Assembly: GCA_003260075.1 (NCBI GenBank)
Contig: QLIY01000250.1
Span: 62,001-126,000 of the forward strand
Source: Phallusia mammillata
Lineage: Eukaryota > Chordata > Ascidiacea > Phlebobranchia > Ascidiidae
Length of the DNA stretch: 64,000 bases
Direction: 5' to 3'
Position numbers and translations under genes: made by a program. Each line of letters opens with the position of its first letter. Positions within the stretch are counted from its first letter, which is position 1. The notes under the pieces were generated by a model. That model ran no database searches, was not told the origin of the DNA, and saw nothing but the letters and a program-made list of their open reading frames with translations. Below are positions 13,701 through 24,606 of this stretch, piece by piece.

Positions 13701-14762
13701 AGTAAAAGAATAAAGGTTATCATTTAAACAAATCTAAATTTGTTTGTTTTCAAATTCTTACCTTCGATGCTTCGGCGGTTTCTCCCTCATCGAGCGGCGA
13801 AATATAAACTTCGAAGAAACTTGCTTCACTATCCAATGTTCTCCACAACACGGAGAAACTGTGTGTTGAAATTTCGAAACCTTTCAGATCAACTGGTGCA
13901 ACTGAAACAAACAAATCGATTCAATGGCTGGATTGTGATTGTTACGAGTTTACGTATGAGTAAGCGTAGACAAATATGACAAACATTTTTTAGCTGTTTA
14001 AAATTTAGACCATTTGACTTCAGAACCCCACATTTTCAGAAGTGCATGAAAGTGCCTTTTAAACGGTGGGATTAGCAGCTCAAAAACATTGAGTTTAAAG
14101 CCACTAAAGACTAAACTACTTAGCTATTTATGTGGTCCAATTATTATATTACGTTTTTGATCTGTACACATAAGTTCCTATGTAAGGGGTTGGGTTTTTT
14201 AACGTTTGCATGTTTATATTTACATGATAAATTCGCTTTAAAACTAGAAAATCACCATTTGAAAGGGGTAAAAAAAACTTGTTATATATCAAGAATAAAA
14301 AGCGTTTAACATGCTTTATATCGCGTCCTAAGAGAAGTGAAGTAATTTCATTCGGTAAATATTTTTGCACAAATCCCAGTTCGACCCCGTTTTCCCTTGA
14401 AATTTTACCGCATTACATCACATTTCGCGATAAACCAAAGGACTTTCCCGAGTACGTGATTCGTTATCCCAAACCGCTTCTAAATTTTACACAACTCTGA
14501 TGACGGAGGCACCGCAATGTTTTCAAATAACACATTTCCATTTTAACCACGGAACAAGATCATGTCCGATAAAATCCTTAAAAGTAGCTTCGCATTGTAT
14601 TTCATCTCGCCTCAGGGCATTATATTAAGCTGATCTTGGCATGTTTTCCCAACATGGCGATATCGTGATAGACTTCGTATGATTTATGCCGAAAAACTTA
14701 CGTAGTGCGGCAGAGGTTTGAAGAAGGAAGGCGACGACGAGATAAATAATGCACAGTTTCAT
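1..14762 (-). CDS. FN3-repeat / mucin-like extracellular protein gene (3' part off the left edge)
   Basis: Twelve exons, read on the minus strand, join in matching phase: 14762-14702, 13901-13762, 11305-11182, 10788-10567, 9699-9562, 9218-9030, 8882-8701, 6380-6215, 5725-5639, 5401-5304, 5237-5195 and 4768-1 (open at the edge). All have GT/AG borders. The protein starts with a signal peptide, so it enters the secretory route. Four FN3 domains follow, each encoded by two exons, then a short Thr/Lys-rich region and a very long Thr/Ser/Pro domain expected to be heavily O-glycosylated. FN3 domains plus a mucin stalk occur in receptor tyrosine phosphatases and in adhesive matrix proteins. No transmembrane segment or catalytic domain is visible, because the gene continues beyond position 1, so I cannot choose between a secreted mucin and a receptor ectodomain. 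The exon model rests on splice signals and domain continuity, not transcripts. Confidence 0.8.
1632..2219 (-). repeat. 30-bp tandem array encoding TDATAGKTTT
   Basis: About 20 units of 30 bp with few substitutions and no frame-breaking indels. Each encodes ten residues on the minus strand. Variation is concentrated at the Asp-Ala/Pro and Ala/Asp-Gly positions. Indel-free conservation indicates coding on this strand. Confidence 0.9.
4849..5141. repeat. Local duplication across poly-G join (4989-4998)
   Basis: About 140 bases ending in AGCTGAGA are followed by ten G, then the same 140 bases with a few substitutions and then new sequence. It lies in the intron before the giant mucin exon. Confidence 0.85.
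5195..5237 (-). CDS. Exon 11: micro-exon
   Basis: Acceptor TTTTATTTTAAG, donor G|GTAGGT, phases 0 and 1. It encodes about 14 residues, TTKETKTIVDQIKT. Support comes from good splice borders and the phase match on both sides. Confidence 0.55.
5304..5401 (-). CDS. Exon 10: charged linker
   Basis: Acceptor TTACTTGCAG, donor TCT|GTGAGT, phases 1 and 0. The reading is rich in Asp, Lys and Thr (AKDADKTKDRD) and has an N-glycosylation sequon, NLT. Confidence 0.65.
5639..5725 (-). CDS. Exon 9: Thr-rich linker
   Basis: Acceptor TTTTGTTTTAAG, donor G|GTTTGT, phases 1 and 1. Its 29 residues are mostly Thr/Asn (NTTTTALPNTTT), fitting the move from FN3 domains into the mucin-like part. The donor is not the strongest form. 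Confidence 0.65.
5735..5907. repeat. Local duplication across poly-G join (5815-5824)
   Basis: An intronic block of about 80 bases ending GGCACATAA occurs on both sides of ten G. The second copy has a short insertion (AGACACC), as expected for two alleles. Confidence 0.85.
6008..6250. repeat. Local duplication across poly-G join (6123-6132), repeating the end of exon 8
   Basis: The block ends at CACACTGTGAA before the G run and is repeated after it. The first copy holds only the 3' tip of FN3-4 exon 8, so it is not a separate exon. Confidence 0.85.
6215..6380 (-). CDS. Exon 8: second half of FN3-4
   Basis: Strong acceptor TTGTTTTTACAG, phase 0. The reading LVYWPT...VRLTDLQPNTKYSLLIYSVSN completes FN3-4 exactly where exon 7 stopped (LDYYE|LVYW). 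Donor G|GTAAAA, phase 1. The last 36 bases of this exon also occur at 6087-6122, before a poly-G join. Confidence 0.85.
6502..6793. repeat. Two poly-G joins (6502-6513, 6649-6658) with a repeated block
   Basis: About 130 bases from GCCAGTTGTTGTCGCACC to GAGCTCGCAA appear twice around the second G run. The first run precedes them, and I see no repeat partner for the sequence before it. Confidence 0.8.
7327..7562. repeat. Local duplication across poly-G join (7439-7448)
   Basis: About 112 bases ending GCGATCAGA are repeated after ten G. The repeat creates a false 131-codon plus-strand frame. Confidence 0.85.
8701..8882 (-). CDS. Exon 7: end of FN3-3 and start of FN3-4
   Basis: Acceptor TTTGAACAG. 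The first part (SIYDLDVYSESFGVLS) closes FN3-3. TPPATPLRPV then starts the next FN3, with SLIVSWQRPPG and LDYYE. Donor GAG|GTGCGT, phase 0. Confidence 0.83.
9030..9218 (-). CDS. Exon 6: FN3-3, most of the domain
   Basis: Acceptor TTTTCACAG. The reading PPEIPSEIQVEQISPTDVTL then SWDQP, DDFLVEVTP and IAGLTPG follows the FN3 pattern from strand A to the E-F turn. Donor G|GTAAGT, phase 1. Confidence 0.88.
9562..9699 (-). CDS. Exon 5: second half of FN3-2
   Basis: Acceptor CTCTACAG. The reading has IIWDLTPGFFYTFGARS, the LTPG turn and the aromatic strand of FN3. Donor C|GTAAGT, phase 1. A partial second copy of this exon lies at 9770-9883 beyond a poly-G join and looks like an assembly artefact. 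Confidence 0.82.
9607..9922. repeat. Local duplication across poly-G join (9759-9768), repeating part of exon 5
   Basis: Sequence from CCATGCTTCTTGCACC to ATAAATCTT is present on both sides of ten G with a few substitutions. The right copy keeps the splice acceptor of FN3-2 exon 5 but lacks its donor, so only 9699-9562 is a complete exon. Confidence 0.87.
10567..10788 (-). CDS. Exon 4: first half of FN3-2
   Basis: Acceptor TTTTTTTGCAG. The reading starts PLPPYDLRLS and includes VLSWKGPDD and FDVDVSPPDG, the B and C strands of an FN3 domain. It has a longer insert than the others before the core Trp. Donor G|GTAAGG, phase 1. Confidence 0.85.
11182..11305 (-). CDS. Exon 3: second half of FN3-1
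   Basis: Acceptor TTTACAG, phase 0. The reading contains the FN3 hallmarks LVPGKDYEVTVYAVTSEG (the L-x-P-G turn and the Y-x-V-x-V-x-A strand). Donor A|GTGAGT, phase 1. An intron in the middle of the domain is usual for FN3 genes. Confidence 0.85.
11751..11776. promoter_or_regulatory. Paired palindromic CRE-like sites
   Basis: Two TGACGTCA octamers lie at 11751-11758 and 11769-11776, in the intron between exons 2 and 3 of the FN3/mucin gene. TGACGTCA is the consensus for CREB/ATF bZIP dimers. Whether it acts as an enhancer is unknown. Confidence 0.35.
13762..13901 (-). CDS. Exon 2: first half of FN3-1
   Basis: The acceptor TTTCAG is followed by a reading with the FN3 start (APVDL), the core Trp (FSVLWRT) and the FEVYISP strand. 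The donor AAG|GTAAGA leaves phase 0, which matches the exon at 11305 that completes the domain. Confidence 0.8.
14702..14762 (-). CDS. Exon 1: signal peptide
   Basis: The ATG at 14762 opens MKLCIIYLVVAFLLQTSAAL, a classic signal peptide: one Lys, a hydrophobic core and small residues at the likely cleavage site. The donor is C|GTAAG, so the exon ends in phase 1 and matches the exon at 13901. Longer upstream readings need non-ATG starts, so this Met was chosen. Confidence 0.8.
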
Positions 14763-15278
14763 TTTAATTCTTGCATTCCAAAATCTGAAAAAATACAAAG
14801 TAAATTTGATAACTATTCCTGACAACAAACTCAATTTAGAGTAATATTTAAATGAACAATATCATATAAATTAACAAATTGAATTCGAAGTATAGTTGGT
14901 TGTAACATGGGCTGGCAAATTTTTTTTTTTGAAAATTTATAATGCGAACTTCTTAATAAGATCCCGGATATTAGAACGAACGCCAATATTTAACAAGTAC
15001 TTTCAGTAATATCTCAATTTATACCACAACACAAAGAGCCTAAATGATATTCACAAAGCTTAAACACTGCCTATATTTCTCTATTTTTATGGCCAAACAA
15101 TTGACCAAAAAAGTCCTTACCTATAACTGTCTAACTTGACAAATCAGATAAAACGCTTCGAAAATTATGTCGCAAACTTCATCAAAACTTCAAAAGCTAT
15201 TTAAATACAACACAAAATTGGAGTTTTTGCAAATTGGTACAGCAACCCTGTAGCTCAACAACCAAACAACAACACAGA

Positions 15279-15612
15279 TCGAAGCCTTATACCAATGCAT
15301 TATGTTAGTACGTCGTTCACGTTGCCTCCAAGCGAGCAATTGGCCGTTGCAATGTAAACCCCAATAGCGGTCATGAAACTAACCACTCAATAGCGAAACT
15401 CTAAAGCGCTGCGTGTTTGCAATTCTAAAACAACAACCGCTGGGGGGGGGGCCGAAGCCTTATACCAATGCAATATGTCAGTACGTCGTTCACGTTGCCT
15501 CGAAGCGAGCAATTGGGCGTTGCAATGTAAACCCCAATAGCGGTCATGAAACTAACCACTCAATACCGAAACTCTAAAGCGCTGCGTGTTTGCAATTCTA
15601 AAACAACAACCG
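15279..15612. repeat. Local duplication across poly-G join (15442-15451)
   Basis: About 160 bases from CGAAGCCTTATACCAATGCA to ACAACAACCGCTG occur on both sides of the G run with a few substitutions. They lie 0.5-0.8 kb upstream of the FN3/mucin start, so the promoter region is represented twice. Confidence 0.85.
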
Positions 15613-15807
15613 CTGCTGATTGCTTTACGACACAAACCTCACAAATCACATCTTCACAAAGTCACGCTGCGCCAACGTCAAGTACAAATTCGCATTGTTA
15701 GTTTGTTTGCCTTTTTGTCACGTGACATATTTGCGTAGCGAAGGGCGTAAATCAAACGGATTCTTGAAGTCTAAATTGAACTTGTTAGAAATCAAATAGA
15801 GGTGGTT

Positions 15808-15995
15808 TGCACGTTCCAATGAAACATAGGCTAGTTATTTTGTTGTTCACGTTTGTCTTTAAAATACTAATTTTTCTATTTATGAAACCCATCACTGCCA
15901 ATATCTATGGGGGGGGGGCGCACGTTCCAATGAAACATAGTTATTAGGTTGTTCACGTTTGTCTTTCAAATTCTAGTTTTTTTCTATTCATGCAA
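15808..15995. repeat. Local duplication across poly-G join (15909-15918)
   Basis: A block starting GCACGTTCCAATGAAACATAG is found before and after the G run, with several small indels between copies. Confidence 0.75.
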
Positions 15996-16059
15996 GATCA
16001 CTGACAAAACCTGTTTAAACATACTTTTTGTACTAAACTAGAAAAAGTTTTATACAACT

Positions 16060-16630
16060 TTATTTTATATTTCTACCAATTTATACAACTTTATTTGTTT
16101 TCTAAGTTCTACAAACCTTTATCTTACCAAAACAAAACTTAGCACGACTACAGTACATTTACAACTGACCACATAATCTAACCGAAACTACGTACGTCAT
16201 ATCATATCATGACGTACTGCGGCGTCCGATGCAACCTGAAGGAACTCATAAGGCGTTGCCCAAGACGAAAAAAACAACACAGTTTTCTTCCCATGTTGGT
16301 CCCACGAGTGCATTCGGCAAGGGGGGGGGGCTTTTTGCAATAAATTAGAAATAGTCTTCGACCAATTTATACAACTTTATTTATTTATACAACTTTACAA
16401 CTTTATTTAAGTTCTACAAACATTGAATTCCCAAAACAAACTTCACACGACTACAAGACGTATACAACTGACCACATGATCTAACAGAAACTACGTACGT
16501 CATATCATATCATGACGTACTGTGGCGTCCCATGCAACCTAATGGAACTCATAAGGCGTTGCCCAAGACGAAAAAGAACAACACAGTTTTCTTCCCATGT
16601 TGGTCCCACGAGTGCATTCGGCAACGGTTA
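16060..16630. repeat. Local duplication across poly-G join (16321-16330)
   Basis: About 260 bases containing ATCATATCATGACGTACTG and the following GTTGCCCAAGACG block are repeated with substitutions after ten G. Confidence 0.85.
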
Positions 16631-19146
16631 CCAACGCATCATTACATGCATTATCACACCACAGTCACATGCATTGTGACGTCACAACGCACAGCGAGGG
16701 GCCGTCCCCCCACACTGCGTCACAATGAAATAAGAAAAGGGAGAGGTCAAGTTAAGGTGAAATATTGATCAATTAGATTGGAAAGAAAATTATTGAGGTC
16801 AAGAACAATGTGTGAAAATTGACGGAGGTGAAAGAGAGGTTTCGAAATATGCGCACAATCAATAAAATAACATGAACTTGATTTTTGATTTCTTTTTATT
16901 TCAGACTGATAAATCTTTTTATGTTTTAGTTGTGCGTCACTTATTTATGGCTGAGACCGGATTTTTTTCATTTTTTGTCGACATAATTTTTAATACCTTT
17001 TTTAACCCAAAATATTTTAGTTTTACGAAAATTAAAATCACCGAACAAAACACGAAAGTGAATTTGCTTTCAAATAAAAACAATTCAGCGGATCAGTTTT
17101 AAACCAACACCTTGTCTGCAGATAAAACTGATTTATTTTTGCGTTCATAAAATAAACATTTATCTGAAACAAAATAACTCTCACCAGCTGTTGCAAACGT
17201 AAGATATTTTTGAAGACACAAACAAACTAAGAACCGTAAACAAAAATATCTGAATACCACTGAATCGTAAAATAATCGCTAGGAAAAACACCTGCACCTC
17301 CAGACCTCATTTTTCCTGCAATGACAAGCTTAAACGATTGTCCACAATCGAACTAATGAAACTTACACTTCACGTGTCAAACGGTCGCAGGACCAAACGC
17401 ACACAAGCAATAAAATCTCAAGCATCGAACGACAAAGTTTCAAGTCAAAAACAACGAAAATCCTGATCGATAAGCTAATGCGAGTAGGCTGAAGTCCTTG
17501 TCCTCTGCTAACCGACGTTCTAGCGCAGGTGGGTTTCCTTTTTTCTTTCCTGTAGATTGCAGAGACTTGCGATAATTACACGACATGAAGTGGAGATGCC
17601 TGTGCGAAGCTAAGTCGCGATTGCCGGTTTAACGCGAAAAAGGATTTAAGCCATACGTGAAGCACAACCCACAATTGTCTTTCCGCTTGTTCGTCCAATC
17701 ACCTTCCGTTCCAAATTCACAATTGATTGTTACGTGATGTAAATTGGCGGGTTTCGATTGTGAGTAATTCGAGAAATATTCTGTTTTAAGTTTGAAATTA
17801 TAACGCTTGTCTCACGGCTTCACATATTGGCTCTTTTCAGTATGATGAACCCATCAGTTCAAATATCGAAACAATTTGTCTAAGTTTGCAGGTACATGTA
17901 AAACTATGTCTCCAGAATAAATTTGTTGTACTTGACACGATTAAATAAGAATCAGCTTCACAAAATTGCCCTTTGAGGTGTTGGTTGTTCAAGGGTGAAA
18001 ATCTTGACGACAAGTAATCCTTACCTTTATTCTACGTTTGGGTGTTAAATTGGCGATGACGTAGTTTGTTGGTCAATCACATACCAGGTTTAAATTTAAA
18101 TTATAATCGTATTCTACAACATATTTCACTTAAACGCCCAAAGCTGTTTTGAAAAGTGATTTTCGTGTGTTGTTCTGTTTCGTTTACGCTTTTACTTAAA
18201 ATATATAAACGTAGATAGAAATCAAGGCGATCAACGAATTCCAACAACAAACAAACGCACCATACCACTGTGACGTAACAAAGCCTAATCCGAAATCTGG
18301 AATCTACTTGTCACTGGGCCAGACGACAAATTCATGCGGAAAACCGCACAAGGACAATGAATGTCAGTCACTGGAAGGCTAAGCTGGCTTGTAGAGCATA
18401 AAGGTGCTTATTTGGAAGCCCGAAATACTGGGTTTTGCATGCTCTTGTGGGTTGGACAGTTTTGAGTGGTTTGGCGGGCCTTTCCAGTGCGTTGTTGTCA
18501 TGTAATTACATCCGCGCAACAGGATGAACTAAGTAGATGCTATGTGTTGGTGCTTCATTGGAGGGTAATTAGTCTAAACAATATTATCCTGACGTGATTG
18601 ACATCTGAGCGTGTTTATAACCAAAACGAGACTTTTGATTTGAAAAGTTTTGACTTTCACGATAAACCACACTTCAATTTCATGTTCGGTAAAGCAAAAC
18701 AAAAACCAGGAGCAATAATACAATTCTATTTTCTAAAAAAAAAATTCAAAAAATGATACTTTACTTCGAATGCAATAAATTCGAAAAGAATTAGGACAAC
18801 GCAAAAGTTTTTAACATCTGACAAATAAGGTAATTTGATGCACACGTTCCAGCAACGTCACAAACCTCGTTGAATTTCGAAATCCTACAATTAAACTATT
18901 CACAAGTGCGAAATCCTATTGTTTTTGAAGCAATGCTTAACGCATATGACATCACTAATCCACGTGATTGCGTCAACCAATCGCATTAGCGCACCAGGCA
19001 GATCCGATTTAAGCCTTTGAAACGTGACTGAGGAATGCGGTGACTTGTTGAAGCAATCGAAAACAAACAAGAAATTGACCGTTCCTGGTAAGAGGTCATA
19101 TTTCCAGTTGTTTTTGACCTCTTGTTGAGTTATGTTAAAAACTCAC

Positions 19147-19400
19147 GACTCGATTGTGTTATTCAAAAAGTTTGTTTCAGACCAATTAGGAGGCCTTGGA
19201 CTTAAGGTAATTTAAAAACAAAACAAAATACAATTTCTAGAACAAACTGAAGAAAACAACAACACAATGGGGGGGGGGTGACTCGATTGTGTTATTCAAA
19301 AAGTTTGTTTCAGACCAACTAGGAGGCCTTGGACTTAAGGTAATTTAAAAACTAAACAAAATACAATTTCTAGAACAAACTGAAGAAAACAACAACACAA
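19147..19400. repeat. Local duplication across poly-G join (19269-19278)
   Basis: About 122 bases, from GACTCGATTGTGTTATTC to AACAACAACACAAT, are repeated nearly unchanged after the G run. Confidence 0.87.
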
Positions 19401-21806
19401 TATTATTTTTATTGTAATGAAGAATTGAGTTGAGATATAATATAATATATATATATAAGCCTTGACTTATATAATCAAAAAATAATTGTTTTAAAGATTG
19501 CAATCTTTTTTAAATAAGCACAAATTTGGAAGACGCGCTGAAACAAAGACTATGAGCAAAGACAATTATACTTTCAAAAGCAATAAATGCCCACACCACC
19601 AAATATATGTGTTTAGGTTCATGTCAAATATTTTCTTTTTTGCAATTTTATACTTTGTAATAATAATAAAAAAACGTTAATTTACCTTTCTTCCCAGAAA
19701 AGTTCTTTAAATAATCAAGGGCTTTTTGTATTTATATCGTCATTAATGCATCCTCGTTAGGTCCGGATTAACTTCTCTCGCTTTTGATTCGGAAGTTGGT
19801 GATTAAATCCTCTCCCAAATTTAAACGAAAAGTTAAAAATTAACAACACACGACCTCGAGATCGTATCAAAAAAATCTTCTCGAGAAAACAAATCTGTAA
19901 CAAAACACGTTTGTAAAGCATAAATAAAATTTAAAATACAGTAAAACATGAAGTTAATTCACCTCTGTTTCTACATTAAAAAATGCACAACAAAAAAGTC
20001 TCGTATTTCATTTTAAAACTTTAATTTATTCTCTATCATAGTGAGAAAACTGAACATTCAACTCATGAACACAAAATTTTAAAGCAGACTTCAAATCAGA
20101 CGCTGTGGCAAAACCATTGAAAATGCCTTAGGTTGACTGTACATTCTCTACGCGTAAACAAGTCCTTTTTTGTCAAAAGTAACTTTTTCGAATAGCAAAA
20201 TATACCATGCAGTTCCATAGATCGAAAATCCTGCGGTTTGCAACATTCGATAAATTAACTCAGATTAGATGCTTCTCAAAAGTGCACGTGCAATGATAAT
20301 GACGTAACAATCGTTCATCGACGCGTCGCGCGTTTTGTGATAACAATCAGTATTGGTGTTTTATTGTTTTGTTACCAGCGAGCATTGTTGCAACAGATGG
20401 CAAAATTGCGACAAAATATTCGGACGGCAATTTCATTTCGGCGCTGTTGAATTGGACTCGTTGACATTGATTTATGATTGTTCAGAAACATTTCAAGTTT
20501 TCGACATGTTTTCGCAACCAACTGCGTTCCAATTAAAGGGCAAGTTTAATGCATTTTGAAAACCATTTTGAAATAAAAAAAATAAAAAATTGTAACTTCT
20601 ACAACTGTGCATAATATGAATAAAATTGAAAACCTTTTCTACATTAAATTTTGAAAAATGTAATTACGTTAAATTGAAAAATTACATTTCCACAGCGTTC
20701 TTATTTGCACGTAATATTGACGCAACAGTTACGTCGACAAGGTAATTATCTTTTATAATCGTCAACCTTTTCTCAATTCGACCCCAAATGGCTGATAAAT
20801 GCCCACGGAAGTGGTGAACAGTTTATCATGGAAAATGATCTTGCTTACATTATTAACTGATCAAGGTTATTTTCTTTGAAAAAATATCGGAAACATTAAG
20901 CTGTTTTAGCATACATTCCTTTTGGGTGCACTTGGAGTAGTGTAAAGAGAGAGAAGTTTTAAAACAAAAACAATGTAGGCATTGAATAAATACCACGCGT
21001 CTATTATAAAGCTTTCTGCAAATCTGTGCGGTAACAATAATCAAATTTTTTTAAGGAACTTCGCCTAATCACAACCTTTTTAACTGCTAAATTCATCCAA
21101 AACCTTTAATAACCTCTTTTAAAAAAAACTACATTAACTCTAGCCTTTAGCCTTAACTATTGCAAACAAAATGACCCTGCAGCTATTTCTTTGCATTACC
21201 TTACAAACGAGCACAAATTATAGCCAACATTCCGTTCAGCGTGGTATTTAACCGATCCCAAATAGCAGTTTACGCCGCAAGGACAACATATTATTAATAC
21301 AAGATCTCTTAACGTTGCAGAGACAGTCACAAAGACGCAAGTGGTCGGACCGGGTTTGTAAGAAGGACACGCAACGTTCCCTAATTTGTTTGGGTTTACT
21401 TCAACAATAACAAAACCCCAGCTATAAACAGTAAATAACTCACGGCCAGTCTGCGTAAATCGTCTTCGGTCTTGAGAGGGCTTTGTCAGTCGTTGGTATG
21501 CAAAGCTTGGTGTTAAACTGTTAGATGTACGTATTGTTTAGTGTTAGTGTTAGATTAACTGTATAGACAAAAAAGGCTTTCGTACCCTCCAAATGTTTTA
21601 AATATCGCTCAATTATTCAAACTTCAAACACGCAGTGAAAAAGGATGTTTTATATGAAGACTTATAATTTAAAAGTGAGCTTAACGAAGTTGAAATACAA
21701 TTGCTAGCTTACTAGGCAAATAATTTTGCAATGTATAACTAAAAATTGTACACACCTAAAAGGACGTTTCATTATACCCAAACGTCTTGCCATGCAAAAA
21801 CACACA

Positions 21807-22023
21807 TATGCTACAGAAATATAAAATATATTACGTCAAATACACCTAAAACCACATACCAAAATAAAACCATTTATCTTCGTTCAATCATCACATCCAA
21901 CTACTAAACGGGGGGGGGGGATATGCTACAGAAATATAAAATATATTACGTCAAATACACCTAAAATCACATACCCAAATAAAACCATTTATCTTCGTTC
22001 AATCATCACATCCAACTACTAAA
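21807..22023. repeat. Local duplication across poly-G join (21910-21920)
   Basis: About 103 bases, from ATATGCTACAGAAATATAAA to CCAACTACTAAAC, are repeated after eleven G with two or three substitutions. Confidence 0.87.
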
Positions 22024-24104
22024 CTCATGCATGTAACACAAAACCTTATCTGCATCTCTGCGAACTGTTTCTCGATCTGACCGACGCAGTCATTTTGCAC
22101 ACGTGAATGTATACAATGGAAACAGAACAACATTCCGCGATCGCTGCCAGCTGATCTAACACGATCTGGCAAATGTGATATGTTTCTAAGCAACTGACAT
22201 TTTACCACCGGCCGATTTTTTTGCAACCGCACCCAAAACAAAAATCTCCATATGAATTGAAAGAGCGTCCATTAGCGAGATTCGACAAACTGCATTTAAA
22301 ACAAAACTAATAATCCTATTGGTTTTTCAGTGACGGTTCAATGCCTTTGGTCAGTTCGTAATTCAGCCTAATAATTAAAGACCTAAGTATTGTCGGCATT
22401 GCGAGACAAAGCTAACATAAGCTGAGGCTTCTGCAAATAAAACGACTCAGGTCCAACGTTAAAGCAGTGGTAAAATGGCAAACTCTTCTAACTTGAATCT
22501 TACAAATTATTGTCGCAAATTTTTATTCGCCTACGTATCACTTTGCGTGCCATTGCGGCCACACACAAAAATGTAACAAATTACTATTTAGTAAATCGAA
22601 CCAAAAAACGGACGAAAATGGCCAAATTGGATGAAATAACGGGCCTTTGCAGCGCTTATAATAACAACCAATTACATCAACAAAAAGCAAGTCATAGATC
22701 TTTGCGGTCAGATAGGGAAAAATATTTCCCGCATAGATTTTTATCTGTTGCCGGTTTTAACCTCGCGACCGCATTCGGTTTTATCCAAAGTGCCTCCTGG
22801 CGAAACGTCACAATGCGATCTTCGTGTGACGTAATACTACCAGGTGACGTGCGAAAAGTTTTTTTACGACTGTGAAATTAAACTGACAGGAGAAATTTGT
22901 CAACGAGCGCTTTGTACAAATAAACGCCGAAACAACTCATAAGTTACTGTACGTAATTGGGGGCAAAGGCAAAGCGTTGCATTGTGGGAAGTTCAAGGTC
23001 ACAAAGCGAAATTAACAAAATCAAAGCTTTAGAAAAACAGAATTTACAAAATGTAAGATTTGTGTTGCATCAATTTTGTTTAAAGTATACCAACTAGAAA
23101 AACGAAATTGTATCAATAAAGACCCTAATCGACGCAAAACAGATTTTTGTTTGTTGTACCACCTACCGGTAACTACAACGTTACTATTATTTCCATTTAA
23201 TTTACCCCATGATTGCATCAGTGGCGAACACAATACTCTCCGTTCAAATGAAACACAAAAATAATTTCTTTATTATTCACATCCAAACTAATTGCCACTA
23301 CCTTTTTACTTTTTAATTTACTAACAATGACAAATAATGTGCCCAAACGTGTAATAAAAAAAATGATTTTTTATCTTTTCATATCATGATTGGCAACCAT
23401 ATCATTATAACTCAAAATTACAATTCTTTCATTTTGTCTTTTTGTATTTTCCGTCATAGGATGTTAAACCCATATTTTAATTCCTATACACACGGCTAAG
23501 ATTGTAAAATAAATGCTTATTATCCATCTCGCACCTTTGCTTTAATACCTACACGCCTGCTGACATTACACGAACTGAGTCCAAATGAACTCAGACTGGA
23601 GAATCAACGAACACACAGATTAATTTCGAATGGATTTTATCCGTCTCTATTTCCCACGTATCTTTAATTTTATCTCATCGTGCGCACTTATGTGTTTAGA
23701 TTACCATGTTGCGCTCATATTATATAGCAACAGTTCACTGACCTACAAGGTGTTATTAAACTGCTTTTAGTCGCAAATAAAAATTGCCACATAAAATATG
23801 GGGAAATACTGTTTTTAACGCTTTCGAATTTCGAATTTAAAAACGCCTGGCAAATTATACCTTGTAACAAAACGGCAAAAAATAGCGCATTTTTCAATCT
23901 TAGCACTTTAATACACCGCTTACTAAAAAAGAAAACACAGCCTTATTATTGTTATGTGCAAAGAATACAAACATTTTGGGGCTTAGTGTTTGTCATAACA
24001 TAAAAGCAATAATATTTTCTATTCAAGTGGTTTGTGAGTAACGATACGTTCAATCATTAATGTTGCATTTGTTTACGATGCAATGAACTTTTTAATGCCC
24101 TATA

Positions 24105-24262
24105 GGTTCATTTAAGTTTCAAACTGAAATCACATTTTGGACGAGATTGTTAAAAGCAGAGTAGCTTAATCACGGGGGGGGGGGAGCACAAGGTTCAATT
24201 AAGTTTCAAACTAAAATCACATTTTGGACGAGATTGTTAAAAGCAGAGTAGCTTAATCACGT
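24105..24262. repeat. Local duplication across poly-G join (24174-24184)
   Basis: About 70 bases, from AGGTTCATTTAAGTTTCAAA to GCTTAATCAC, are repeated after eleven G with a few substitutions. Confidence 0.85.
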
Positions 24263-24535
24263 TTTGCAATCACGATATTACACCAGTCTCAAACACCATT
24301 TGTCAATAACATAGGGAACACCAGACCAAACTCATAACGTTTAATGCCAACTCGACAAACTATTTTAGGTTCAAACGAGATAAAAAAAAATGGACTGTGC
24401 TTTTAATTATGCGATGAAAATTCTGACAGAAACTTTACAGAAAAGCGCCTGCCCTATAAAAGTGATTTTACGGTTCAAATAAAATAAAATGTAATTTTTG
24501 AATAAATTTTTTTCTTCACTTTTGTGGAAAAAAGT

Positions 24536-24537
<2 letters not shown>

Positions 24538-24604
<67 letters not shown>
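24538..24604. repeat. 67-base G homopolymer
   Basis: An uninterrupted G run between GTGA and TTTAAAC. Unlike the 10-12 base runs, I see no repeated flank. On the minus strand it produces a meaningless polyproline frame. Confidence 0.9.

Positions 24605-24606
<2 letters not shown>

Noticed and set aside
22510..22875. 121-codon plus-strand frame
   Set aside because: Mixed composition with no recognisable domain; its start is not a good ATG context.
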